Shown here piece after piece: positions 31,068 through 39,416 of a DNA stretch of 58,929 bases. A model generated the notes under the pieces. That model saw nothing but the letters and a program-made list of their open reading frames with translations. It did no database searches and was not told the DNA's origin. The position numbers and the translations under genes are program-made. Source of the DNA: CAYNEL01 sp964396225. Lineage in GTDB: Bacteria > Patescibacteriota > Minisyncoccia > Moranbacterales > UBA1568. Each line of letters starts with the position of its first letter. Within the stretch, counting starts at the first letter, position 1. The stretch is from NCBI GenBank assembly GCA_964396225.1, contig CAYNEL010000001.1, positions 1 through 58,929 of the forward strand, read 5' to 3'.

Positions 31068-32318
31068 TTATGAAAGTCTGGAAGTCTGAAAGGGTTTCCA
31101 AAAACGAGCGTATATCAGCAGTGATATTACGAGAGAAGTTTGGAGAACAACCGCATATGATATCGAAGCGATTTCGAGGCTTGAGTGACGCAATATCCAG
31201 AGGGTGAGTATGCTCAATGCATTTGCTAGAGCGTAAGCTATAATGATCTGAACCTGTTTTTTTTCGGCAGTAAGGAAATTTATCAAATAAGTCCGAAAAG
31301 GAAGAAAGACAGCAAGCCATGAAAGACCACGTGCGATTTCCAGGGCGGATTGATAGTCAGTTCCATAAAAAAAGAGAAAGGCCGCTTCGATACATATTCG
31401 TAACACAATGAAGGCGAGAAGGCCCATATAAAGTTGTTGTAATATCGTCTTCTGTCTGACACCCCCCGCACCTTTGAAAAGAGATGGGAGATAAAGCGCG
31501 CTTAATCCAGCCACAAATCCTGCAATGGCGGAAAAGAAAAGAAAGGCTGTCTGATACATCGCAAAGCCAGTGAGACCGAACAAGAGCGGCAGGATGAGAG
31601 CCGGAACATTGTCCCCGAGCGAGAGAAAGAATTTCTGGATCGTGACCCACCAGCCGTAACGTATATCCAGGTCAATTTCTGAAACATCTCTCCCCACCTG
31701 GCTAAGTGATTCGAAGTAGTAGTACCAATGAAAGACGCTAGTGCCCCCAAAATATACCAAAACCAGAAACCAAAGAGGTGCATTTATCGCGATGGCGAGT
31801 ATCAATAAAATTGAGACTGCGAAAGTCTGGGCCATGATCCGCTTACTGACTGGCGAGAATTGCGACTTACCCTCGTACACTGTGTACCAAGTATTCGGGG
31901 CGTAGAAAAAAGGAAAGACTAATGCGCCTACCAAGAAGGCGACAAGAAATTCGAAATTTTTCCCCTGGATGAAAAGCCAGCCACCGTACATGATAAATAA
32001 TGGCAAGGCGAGCAGACTGGTGCGGAAACTGGTACGCACCACACGGCGAACTATTTCCGGGTGATCGTCCACGATGCCCTTTAAAGCAACGAGATTTAAC
32101 CCTGGAATAGAAAGGATGGAGAAAATAGAGAAAATCGCGATGAGCACCTGATACTCCCCAAATAACTGTGGATTCCCAAGACGCGCAAAGGCGATGGTCA
32201 TCGCCAGACCAGCCAAGGAAACAACGAGATATCGCACGCCAATCCAGAAACTATTGTAGAGATCACGCCCCCCAAGTCCCAATAAATGTTTAGGAAGGAT
32301 AGGAGCTCGAGTGGGCAT
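31068..32318 (-). CDS. Polysaccharide flippase (Wzx/MATE-like)
   Basis: 416 residues, nearly all hydrophobic, with about twelve TM segments and the early GVRYLVVSLAGLAMTIAFARLGNPQLFGEYQVL that is typical of Wzx-type flippases of the MOP superfamily (residue about 25 onwards; the FGEYQ turn follows TM1). Such proteins move lipid-linked oligosaccharides across the membrane. The gene is much richer in A and T than its neighbours, with long A and T runs and different codon choices, which suggests horizontal acquisition, as is usual for flippase genes of variable surface loci. Start: the ATG at 32318, 11 bases after the upstream gene's stop. Confidence 0.85.
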   Translation of the reverse strand: MPTRAPILPKHLLGLGGRDLYNSFWIGVRYLVVSLAGLAMTIAFARLGNPQLFGEYQVLIAIFSIFSILSIPGLNLVALKGIVDDHPEIVRRVVRTSFRTSLLALPLFIMYGGWLFIQGKNFEFLVAFLVGALVFPFFYAPNTWYTVYEGKSQFSPVSKRIMAQTFAVSILLILAIAINAPLWFLVLVYFGGTSVFHWYYYFESLSQVGRDVSEIDLDIRYGWWVTIQKFFLSLGDNVPALILPLLFGLTGFAMYQTAFLFFSAIAGFVAGLSALYLPSLFKGAGGVRQKTILQQLYMGLLAFIVLRICIEAAFLFFYGTDYQSALEIARGLSWLAVFLPFRTYLINFLTAEKKQVQIIIAYALANALSILTLWILRHSSLEIASISYAVVLQTSLVISLLIYARFWKPFQTSRLS

Positions 32319-32329
32319 AGCATCGAATT

Positions 32330-33775
32330 CTAGAGGTTTTTTATTTGCGGAAAAAGTTTTTTAAGCATGTGCTTCAGCACGGCATTCTGACTGCCCGTTT
32401 TGGTAGAATGTTCCAAAAGATCAAGGGTGCCAGTGATACTTTTTGGCGTATGTCTGTTTTGACGAAGAGTGTACACTCGCCCTCTAGAAGTACGGCGTAA
32501 CCCGCGCTTTTCTCCTTTCGTATAGAGCTCCTCCACCATCTTTTCACCCTTACGGAGGCCGGTGATGCGGACCTCCACATCTTCTTCGGGGATGAGGTTC
32601 TTGGAGCGGATGAGGCACAGGGCCACGTCGTGGATATTGATGAGTTCGCCCATATCGAGGATGTGGATACTCCCGTCCTTTCGTCCGGCGGTACTTTCGA
32701 TGACGAGCTGGGCCGCCTCACGGATGGACATGAAGAAACGCATCATCTTTGGGTGGGTGACGGTGACATAGCGGTAAAGGGCGATCTGGCGGTCGAAGAG
32801 CGGCAAGGCTGAACCGTTGGAATTGATGACGTTGCCGAAACGCACGATGTTGAAGCGGGTCCGGCCTTTCGGCAGGGACTGGATATAGTATTCGCAGAGT
32901 TTCTTGGTGGCGCCCATGACGCTCGTCGGATTGACGACCTTGTCAGTCGAGATGAAGGTGAAAAGCGGGATACCAGCGGTGACGGCCGCATCTACCACCC
33001 GGCGGGTGCCGATCACATTGTTGTATACGGCCTCATCCACATTGTCCTGCATGAGATGAACGTGCTTGTAGGCGGCCGCGTGGAAGACGATGTCCGGTTT
33101 GAAGCGTTTGAAGAGGGCGGCCAACTTGTTGCTATGGAGGATATTGCCGACGATGAGGACGCATCGCTTCTCCAGACCTTCTTCGCGGAGCTCCTGCTCC
33201 AGGCGGAAGAGGAGGTATTCAGAGTGGTCATACACCACCACTTTTTTGACCTTTAAGTCGAGGAGTTGGCGGACGATTTCCGATCCGATCGATCCTGCTC
33301 CCCCAGTGATGAAGACCGTCTTGCCGCGATAGAAGGCTTCGAGTTTCTCGACATTGCCGCGGCGGAAGGATTTGCCGAGGAAGTCTTCGTAAGAGAGGTC
33401 GTTCACTTCCCGATAACGGACGTCGCTCTGGCCGATGATGCGCTGGTCCCGCGGCACGATCCGGATGGGGATGCGGTTTTTCAGGTTGGCCAGGAGGATA
33501 CGTCGGACGAGGGCGCCGTCGGCCGAAGGGATGGCGATGACCATCTCATCCAGACGGTACAGGCGGGCCACCTTGGCGATGTCTTTGACTCGGCCGAGGA
33601 CAGGCGCCCCTGGAGCGGAAGGGGCCTGGTCGTCGATGAAACCCACCACCGTGTGTTTGGGGTGGTGCTGCCGGATATCGGTGAGGAGCAGACGTCCCGC
33701 CCGTCCCGCTCCGATGATGAGGATGTTCTTGCTGGAGATTTTCAGTTCGTTCGGCATAAGCGCGGGGACGGACAT
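32330..33775 (-). CDS. FlaA1/CapD-like nucleotide-sugar epimerase/dehydratase, soluble
   Basis: 481 residues. An N-terminal Rossmann domain (ILIIGAGRAGRLLLTDIRQHHP, then VVGFIDDQ) is followed by the catalytic extended SDR domain: FITGGAGSIGSEI near residue 150, FHAAAYKHVHLMQ, and STDKVVNPTSVMGATKK, the Ser-Met-Lys triad of the FlaA1/PglF group (Met instead of Tyr). These enzymes convert UDP-GlcNAc-type sugars into 4-keto-6-deoxy intermediates or epimers. Many relatives start with four TM segments; this one has none, so it should be soluble. Its start at 33775 is 9 bases after the stop of the upstream epimerase gene. Alternative ATG: 33757. Confidence 0.9.
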   Translation of the reverse strand: MSVPALMPNELKISSKNILIIGAGRAGRLLLTDIRQHHPKHTVVGFIDDQAPSAPGAPVLGRVKDIAKVARLYRLDEMVIAIPSADGALVRRILLANLKNRIPIRIVPRDQRIIGQSDVRYREVNDLSYEDFLGKSFRRGNVEKLEAFYRGKTVFITGGAGSIGSEIVRQLLDLKVKKVVVYDHSEYLLFRLEQELREEGLEKRCVLIVGNILHSNKLAALFKRFKPDIVFHAAAYKHVHLMQDNVDEAVYNNVIGTRRVVDAAVTAGIPLFTFISTDKVVNPTSVMGATKKLCEYYIQSLPKGRTRFNIVRFGNVINSNGSALPLFDRQIALYRYVTVTHPKMMRFFMSIREAAQLVIESTAGRKDGSIHILDMGELINIHDVALCLIRSKNLIPEEDVEVRITGLRKGEKMVEELYTKGEKRGLRRTSRGRVYTLRQNRHTPKSITGTLDLLEHSTKTGSQNAVLKHMLKKLFPQIKNL

Positions 33776-33783
33776 TGGGGGTA

Positions 33784-34659
33784 TCAGTCGGCGAGCTCCT
33801 TCCACATCGACTTGAGGCCTTTTTTCAGGGGGTAGCGGGCGGCAAAGGCGTAGCGCTCCTGGAGCTTGGTGACATCCAGACGGACAGCTCCGGCTTCGGG
33901 AGGCTTCGCGCCGGTGGTGGCGTACGGGATCTTGTGGCCGGTCACTTTCTCCACCTGTTCGATGAGGTTGAGGAGGGTGGTGCTGGTGCCGGTGGCCAGG
34001 TTGACGGTATCCGAGCCCTCAATCCGATCGAGGATGGCCAAGAGGCCCGCGGCCACGTCGTCGACATAGGTATAATCGCGCTCCTGCAAGCCGTCGCCAT
34101 TGACGGTGAAGGGTTCCGCTGTTCCGGAACGGGCGTGCTCCATCAGCCGGGACACCACTCCCCGCCCGCCGGCGCCGTAGACATTGCCGAAACGGAGGAT
34201 GCCCAAGGTGATGCCGGAGTGTTTGGCCACGTCGTGGAGGAGGCGTTCAGCATCCCGTTTGAAGACGGCGTACGGCTCGACGGGAGCGGGCGGCGTCTCC
34301 TCGTCGGCAGCGGCCGAACAGTCGCCGTAGACGAGTGAGGTCGAGGCATAGAGCACCCGCCGGCAACCGATCTGGTGCCACAGGGCGGCGCTGGCCTGGA
34401 GGTTGGTGAGCTCCTTCTGGGGGTCGAAGGTCGGGCCGATCTGGCCGATAAGGATGATGAGCGTGTCCGTGGCCGGAAGCGCGGTCCGGAGCTCCATAGC
34501 GCTCCCGATATCCGCTACCCGTTCCTCGACGTCCGGTATGTCGGCCTTGCGGCGGTCGAGACTGACCACCCGGTAACCCCGCTTGACGGCGTCCCGGCAC
34601 AGCCGCTGGCCGATGAAGCCGGCGCCGCCCAAGACAGTGATGGAGAGTGAGGCTGACAT
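33784..34659 (-). CDS. NAD-dependent epimerase/dehydratase (extended SDR)
   Basis: 291 residues. ITVLGGAGFIGQRL is the NAD-binding Gly motif, YASTSLVYGD holds the catalytic Ser, and YAVFKRDAE the Tyr-Lys pair. RDYTYVDDVAAGLL and AGAVRLDVTKL are typical C-terminal blocks. The first variable loop is short. It is a nucleotide-sugar epimerase, dehydratase or reductase; the exact sugar is not readable. It lies between a UDP-glucuronate 4-epimerase-like gene and the FlaA1-like gene in the same direction, so the three probably feed one unusual sugar into the surface glycan. Confidence 0.88.
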   Translation of the reverse strand: MSASLSITVLGGAGFIGQRLCRDAVKRGYRVVSLDRRKADIPDVEERVADIGSAMELRTALPATDTLIILIGQIGPTFDPQKELTNLQASAALWHQIGCRRVLYASTSLVYGDCSAAADEETPPAPVEPYAVFKRDAERLLHDVAKHSGITLGILRFGNVYGAGGRGVVSRLMEHARSGTAEPFTVNGDGLQERDYTYVDDVAAGLLAILDRIEGSDTVNLATGTSTTLLNLIEQVEKVTGHKIPYATTGAKPPEAGAVRLDVTKLQERYAFAARYPLKKGLKSMWKELAD

Positions 34660-34672
34660 ATGGGGGAGGGTT

Positions 34673-35632
34673 TTATTTCACCCGGTAGTACTCTTTGTAC
34701 CAGTGGATGAAGTTCCGGATGCCATCATCGATGCGGGTGGTGGGTTTCCAGCCGAGCCGGCGGAGTTTGCGGATATCCGCCACGGTCGAGGGCACGTCCC
34801 CAGGCTGGATGGGTCGGAGGCGCCTCTTGGCCTTCCGGCCGAGGTTCTGCTCGATCACCTCGATGAAGCGGACCAGCGTCTCCTCCTGGTCCCCGCCGAT
34901 GTTCATGATGGCGTAGGGCAGGTCGGCATCGAGACAGGTCAAGGTGCCGGACACGATGTCGTCCACGTAGGTGAAGTTGCGGGTCATCTTGCCTCGGTTG
35001 TAGACGTCGATGGGACGGCCGCGGACGATGGAGTCGGTGAAGTGGAAGAGTGCCATATCGGGCCTGCCCCACGGGCCGTAGACGGTGAAGAAACGCAGTC
35101 CAGTGGTTGGCAAGCCGTAGATGTGGCTGTAGACGTGGGCGATGAGCTCGTCGGCTTTCTTGGTGGCGGCGTAGGGCGAGATGGGGGTGTCCACCGGATC
35201 GCTCTCGGTGAACGGAAGCTTCCGGTTGTTGCCATACACCGACGAGGACGAGGCGTAGACGAAGTTCTTGACCTTGTGCTTGACGGCCAGGTCGAGGAGA
35301 TGGATGGTGCCCATGACGTTCACGTCGGCGTAGAGGCCGGGATCGCGGAGCGAGTTGCGGACGCCTGCCATGGCCGCCAGGTGGATGACCTTAGCCGGCT
35401 TCTCCTTCCGGAACACTTTTTCTAGGAATTTCCGGTCACGGATATCGCCCTTGTAGAGGGTGAATTTCCCTTTGTAGGGTTTCAGGAACTTGGCGATCCG
35501 GTCGCGTTTCAGTTTGGGATCGTAGTAGTCATTGAAATTGTCGATGAGGATAGGCTGGTCTCCCCGGTCCATCAGCGCCTTGGCGCAGGCGCTGCCGATG
35601 AATCCGGCGCCTCCAGTGACGAGCACTTTCAT
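34673..35632 (-). CDS. UDP-glucuronate 4-epimerase-like SDR
   Basis: 319 residues. LVTGGAGFIGSACAKAL begins the fold and DNFNDYYDPKLKRDRI is the signature that separates UDP-glucuronate (and related UDP-sugar acid) 4-epimerases from GalE. ASSSSVYGNN, SPYAATKKADELIAH near residue 155 and RFFTVYGPWGRPDMALF complete the catalytic and substrate loops. It is first in the minus-strand glycan operon. Its product, UDP-galacturonate or similar, would supply an acidic sugar and would also make sense of the amidotransferase AsnB in the neighbouring operon. Confidence 0.88.
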   Translation of the reverse strand: MKVLVTGGAGFIGSACAKALMDRGDQPILIDNFNDYYDPKLKRDRIAKFLKPYKGKFTLYKGDIRDRKFLEKVFRKEKPAKVIHLAAMAGVRNSLRDPGLYADVNVMGTIHLLDLAVKHKVKNFVYASSSSVYGNNRKLPFTESDPVDTPISPYAATKKADELIAHVYSHIYGLPTTGLRFFTVYGPWGRPDMALFHFTDSIVRGRPIDVYNRGKMTRNFTYVDDIVSGTLTCLDADLPYAIMNIGGDQEETLVRFIEVIEQNLGRKAKRRLRPIQPGDVPSTVADIRKLRRLGWKPTTRIDDGIRNFIHWYKEYYRVK

Positions 35633-35673
35633 AGCGGGTAGTGGGTTAGGGTTTTGCCTTGTCGGTACCCCTG

Positions 35674-35679
35674 TATTAT
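35674..35679 (+). promoter_or_regulatory. -10 box TATTAT of the 35689 gene
   Basis: TATTAT ends 9 bases before the ATG at 35689. On the minus strand the same bases read GATAAT (35680-35675), a possible -10 for the divergent epimerase operon. Confidence 0.5.
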
Positions 35680-35688
35680 CCTTTATCT

Positions 35689-37140
35689 ATGGGAAAAATT
35701 CAACTCTCCGTCCTGGCCCGCCGGCCAGGGGTTATTCTGGGCCTCATCCTGGCCGCCTTTCTGGCCCGGGAAGCCTTTTTGGTTGCCCTCTCCCCGATGT
35801 TCACCGGTCAGGACGAAGCGCGCCATTACAACACCATCCAGTGGTTGGCTGAAGAACGCCACCAGGCCTGCCTCCGGACGACCAACGAGCACGACCAGGA
35901 GAAAGGAAATCTTGCCACGTACCGTTTCAGCGAAGAGATCCGCCAGACGAGCGACGCCGCCGGCCTCTCGGTGTGGCGGGAAGAAAACTACCGCAAGCCC
36001 CCCTATGCCGCGGGAGCGGTCGGATTCAACGAGCCGCTCATCGCCGAGCGTCCATGGACCCGTGAGATGACTATCTGCCCGCCGGACATCGCCACCAACG
36101 CCCGCGGCTTCAGCCTCTTCCATCTTGCGGGTAGCCTCATCGAGCGCGCCCTGAGCGAATCGGACGTGATGACGCGGTTCTACCTCATCCGTCTCATGGC
36201 GGCGGCGTTCGGGGCGGCGACCGTCCTCCTGGCCTACCTGGCGGCCACGGAAGCTGGGTTTTCCCGCCGGGTGGGGCTCCTCATCGCCTTCATCCTCTCC
36301 CTCCAACCTAAGCTTTCGGTCTATACCACCAATATCAACTACGACGCCCTCCTCATCCCCTGCTTCACCCTCTTCCTCTACGCTGGCATGCGTTTCCTCA
36401 GGCGCGGCCCGAAGCCCGGCACGCTCGTCCTCCTGGTAGGCGCAGCCGCCGGAGCCGCCCTCACCAAGGGAACCGGCCTGGTACTCGCTCTCGGCATGCT
36501 GTTCCTGTTCGCTCTTCGGGCTTACGCCTTTCGCGAGTCTTGGAGAGGGTGGCCGCTCCGATACTGGCTGGCCGGTCTGGTCCTCGCCTCCGCTTTCATC
36601 CTGGCCGTCACGGCCACCTATCCTATCCTCGGCCTTTTTCCCGAGCTCACCCCAGCCTCGTTCACGGAATACCTCGGCAAGAGCCTGCCCAAAATCCCCT
36701 CCTCCTCCGAGAATTTCTGGGGCGTCATCGGCTGGACCGCAGCCGCCTCAGGGCCGTGGTTTGTGTGGATCATCTGGGCTATCGAGGTCGCGGCTGTCTT
36801 CGGTCTCATCCTCTTCTTCCGGCGGGAGCAACGACCGGAGCATCTGCCTGGGAGGCAGGCCGTCCTCTTCCTGATCGTCCTCCTCGCCTCCCTCCAGTTC
36901 GGGGTGCGTCTCCATGACTGGCATGTCTTCCAGACGACCGGCTCTCTTGCTCTCGGCACGCCGGGACGCTATTTCCTGCCCAGCCTGCCGGCCCAGCTTA
37001 TGCTCCTGGCTGCCGGTCTCGGGATGCTCCTCCGGAAACCACTCCTCCTCGAGCGAGCGCTTCAGGTTTTCGCCCTTCTCATCCTTGCCTTCCATCTCTA
37101 CGACATCTGGCTGGTCATCCTCCCCCGTTTCTATCTCTGA
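35689..37140 (+). CDS. DUF2142-like GT-C membrane protein
   Basis: 483 residues and about eleven TM segments. The first large loop (residues about 35-140) carries FTGQDEARHYNTIQWLAEERH with an Asp-Glu pair after TM1, then the FSLFHLAGSLIERAL and LSLQPKLSVYTTNINYDAL blocks, which place it with DUF2142/GT39-like predicted glycosyltransferases that use polyprenyl-phosphate sugars. It is leaderless: the -10 box ends 9 bases before the ATG. The next gene, encoding an anchored beta-rich protein, starts 4 bases later, so they form a pair. Substrate unknown. Confidence 0.7.
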   Translation: MGKIQLSVLARRPGVILGLILAAFLAREAFLVALSPMFTGQDEARHYNTIQWLAEERHQACLRTTNEHDQEKGNLATYRFSEEIRQTSDAAGLSVWREENYRKPPYAAGAVGFNEPLIAERPWTREMTICPPDIATNARGFSLFHLAGSLIERALSESDVMTRFYLIRLMAAAFGAATVLLAYLAATEAGFSRRVGLLIAFILSLQPKLSVYTTNINYDALLIPCFTLFLYAGMRFLRRGPKPGTLVLLVGAAAGAALTKGTGLVLALGMLFLFALRAYAFRESWRGWPLRYWLAGLVLASAFILAVTATYPILGLFPELTPASFTEYLGKSLPKIPSSSENFWGVIGWTAAASGPWFVWIIWAIEVAAVFGLILFFRREQRPEHLPGRQAVLFLIVLLASLQFGVRLHDWHVFQTTGSLALGTPGRYFLPSLPAQLMLLAAGLGMLLRKPLLLERALQVFALLILAFHLYDIWLVILPRFYL

Positions 37141-37144
37141 CCCT

Positions 37145-37837
37145 ATGCCACGCTTCCAGACCCTCACACTAACGATCCTCGTGCTCACCCTCCTATCCAT
37201 CGGAGGTGCGTTCGTGCGTGATTTTGGTCTGCCTGATTCGACTTGGCCGCTCGACAAGGGCGAGCGGGTCACCCTCTCCCCTGGGGAAAGCCTGACCCAG
37301 ACCTTCACGGCCCGGCGGGGCGGCCTCTCGAAGGTGGAGATCCTCTTCGGCAAGTTCACGTTGAAAAATAGCGATCGGTTGACGCTTGAGCTCCGGGACG
37401 AGCGCTGTGAGGACGTCCTGGCGCGACGGGAGCTCCAGGACGAGTCGTTCGACTCGGAGCACACCTATGCCTTCGTGTTCGACCGGGTCGAGGGCTCGGT
37501 AGACGAGACGTACTGCTTCAGGGCCGGCTTTGAGAGTAGCCGTGAGGTCGCCAAGGACAAGGCCCCTCGCTTCTTCACCGACCGGGTGTCCGCGGCCGAG
37601 CCGTACCTGCTCGAAGGCGACGTCGGGACTTTCCCTGGTACAGGACCGATCGCCATCCGTCCGGGATATCGGAACGCTTCCCTTCTGGCCGATCTGTCCG
37701 AACTGACGGATCGGATCTCACAATACAAACCCGCCTTCCTGAAAGGCGGGTGGTTGGCGGCCGCGGCCGCTTCTGGTCTCGTTCTGACACTCCTTTCAGC
37801 AATCCTCCTTCTTCGTGAAAACCGGCCCTCGGAGTGA
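37145..37837 (+). CDS. Bitopic protein with extracytoplasmic beta-rich domain
   Basis: 230 residues: an N-terminal TM or signal anchor (about 7-24), a polar domain of about 170 residues with alternating hydrophobic pattern suggesting a beta sandwich (ERVTLSPGESLTQTFTARRG, LTLELRDERCEDVLARREL, TYCFRAGFES), and a C-terminal TM helix (about 203-222). Two cysteines could form a disulphide outside the membrane. No family is recognised. It follows the GT-C-like gene with 4 bases between, and I infer a carbohydrate-binding or accessory role. It converges with the next minus-strand gene with a 9-base gap. Confidence 0.6.
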   Translation: MPRFQTLTLTILVLTLLSIGGAFVRDFGLPDSTWPLDKGERVTLSPGESLTQTFTARRGGLSKVEILFGKFTLKNSDRLTLELRDERCEDVLARRELQDESFDSEHTYAFVFDRVEGSVDETYCFRAGFESSREVAKDKAPRFFTDRVSAAEPYLLEGDVGTFPGTGPIAIRPGYRNASLLADLSELTDRISQYKPAFLKGGWLAAAAASGLVLTLLSAILLLRENRPSE

Positions 37838-37846
37838 TGCGGCCGG

Positions 37847-39040
37847 TCAGGTTTTGCGGACGGCTTCGCGGAGATACTGGTAGTATTCCTCGTTCCGGGC
37901 GTGGGCGGTGGTGAAATCCCGGAGCGTCTTTTCCCGCGCCGCCTCGCCCATTTTCTGGCGGAAACCCGGATCCAGCAGGAGTTTTTCGATCTTGGCGAAC
38001 CACTCCTCCGGATCCCGCGCCGTGAAACCGGTGACGCCGTCCTCGATGGCGTCCCGGAAAGGTTCCGTGGCGGCTACGACAGCCGGGATGCCGAGGAGGC
38101 CGGGCTCGAAAAATTTCAGCTGGGATTTGGATTCGCAGAACGGGTTGCCGATCTCGAGCGGGGCGAGACAGATGTCCACCGAAGCCACGTTCTCGAAATA
38201 TTCCGCCCGCGGGACATAGGGCAGGGCCGTGATGCGGCTTTGGTAGCGCGCCAATTCCGTCGACAGATCCAAGGGTCCGGCGATGACCAGCCGGAAGGCA
38301 GGATACGTTTCAAAGAGCTTTACGATGGCCGGCGTAATAGTGGCGAAATCGGCGTTGTGGGAAAGAGTGCCGCTGAAATACCCCACTCGCACCTCATCCT
38401 GCACCGTTCCCGGTTTGCGGTTCGCGCGTTCAGCCGAGAGCTGTTCCCCGAGGGAGACATCCGCCTGGGAGAGGCGGTTGGGCACGACCAGGGCGCGCTT
38501 CCCCTTTTCCTCGAGCTTCCTCACGAGGTAACGGGTCGGGGCGGTGGTGTGGGTGACGTACGGGTCGGCCACGATCTCGGCCCCGAGGCCGTTCTCGTAC
38601 AGTTTCCGCTCGAGGGCGTTCATCGTCTCCAGGCCTTTCATATGGGCGGCGTACTCCCGGTCGAAGACGAGATCGTCCGTGTCGAAAAGGATGGTCCTCC
38701 CCTGTTCCTTCAGCTGTCGGATGAGGCGGGCCAGGCCTGGGGTGTAGGGGGTGCGATGGAAGATGACTGCCTTGAAAGCGCCGATCCTGCCGGGGAGGGC
38801 GGGATGGTCCTGGAGCGCCACGCTCGTCCGGAGGCCGTGCAGGCCGAGCTCCTCGGCCACGTGGTGGGCCCGGTAACGGGCACTGTCCCCGGTGCCGTTG
38901 GTGACGATGAGGATGTCGCCCGGAGGGATGGGTTCCAAGTAGCGGGCCAGCGCCCCGATCACGCGCCGACTGCCGCGCAGGACCCCGTCCCGGCGGAGGA
39001 CAGACCAGGCCTTGCCGAGTCTGATGGAGAATTGGCCCAT
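37847..39040 (-). CDS. Glycosyltransferase with GT4-like C-terminal domain
   Basis: 397 residues. The N-terminal half contains DILIVTNGTGDSARYRAHHVAEEL and a FDTDDLVFDREY acidic block; the C-terminal half has VRVGYFSGTLSHNADFATI (donor-domain start) and DICLAPLEIGNPFCESKSQLKFFEPGLLGIPAVVA near residue 295, which occupies the EX7E position of GT4 enzymes in a changed form (LAPLE...CESK..LKFFE). This arrangement occurs in GT4-related enzymes that follow rhamnan or complex glycan operons. It has a basic N-terminus but no TM. I start at the ATG at 39040; an in-frame frame upstream is low complexity and overlaps the next gene. Confidence 0.78.
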   Translation of the reverse strand: MGQFSIRLGKAWSVLRRDGVLRGSRRVIGALARYLEPIPPGDILIVTNGTGDSARYRAHHVAEELGLHGLRTSVALQDHPALPGRIGAFKAVIFHRTPYTPGLARLIRQLKEQGRTILFDTDDLVFDREYAAHMKGLETMNALERKLYENGLGAEIVADPYVTHTTAPTRYLVRKLEEKGKRALVVPNRLSQADVSLGEQLSAERANRKPGTVQDEVRVGYFSGTLSHNADFATITPAIVKLFETYPAFRLVIAGPLDLSTELARYQSRITALPYVPRAEYFENVASVDICLAPLEIGNPFCESKSQLKFFEPGLLGIPAVVAATEPFRDAIEDGVTGFTARDPEEWFAKIEKLLLDPGFRQKMGEAAREKTLRDFTTAHARNEEYYQYLREAVRKT

Positions 39041-39050
39041 AGGGTAGGAA

Positions 39051-39398
39051 TCAGGCGGCCGTATAGACGACCAGGATGACGAGGGCGAAGGCGGCGAAGA
39101 GGATGGACGCCTTGTTCCAGAGGGCCTGGCTACGGGCGGCCAGGCGGAGGGCATCTGGGCCGTCTTCCGTGCCGACCGTCGGCGAGAGGAGGTTCCACAA
39201 GGTAGCCACCAGCGACAGGAGGATGGCGCCCGCGAAGACGAGGCGCACTTTCGGCGGCAGGAAGTAGCGGGCGTCGGTACCGAAGAACACGGCCAGGAAG
39301 ATGGCCGTGAAAGCGAGGATGAGGACGGTCAAGCGGCGTTCCTCGCGGAGCTCGCGGGAAAGGGTGTGGACGTCGTCGGCCGGAAACAGCGTACTCAT
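39051..39398 (-). CDS. Hypothetical three-TM protein
   Basis: 115 residues with three hydrophobic segments (about 24-40, 50-67 and 95-112) between charged loops. The N-terminal 20 residues are acidic and basic, probably cytoplasmic. No family recognised. It lies 10 bases upstream of the glycosyltransferase gene and 18 bases downstream of the Clp-like ATPase gene on the same strand, so it may be co-transcribed with both. The frame has biased codon use like its neighbours, which supports it being real. Confidence 0.6.
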   Translation of the reverse strand: MSTLFPADDVHTLSRELREERRLTVLILAFTAIFLAVFFGTDARYFLPPKVRLVFAGAILLSLVATLWNLLSPTVGTEDGPDALRLAARSQALWNKASILFAAFALVILVVYTAA

Positions 39399-39416
39399 AA
39401 CGGTGTGCCTTAGGGA

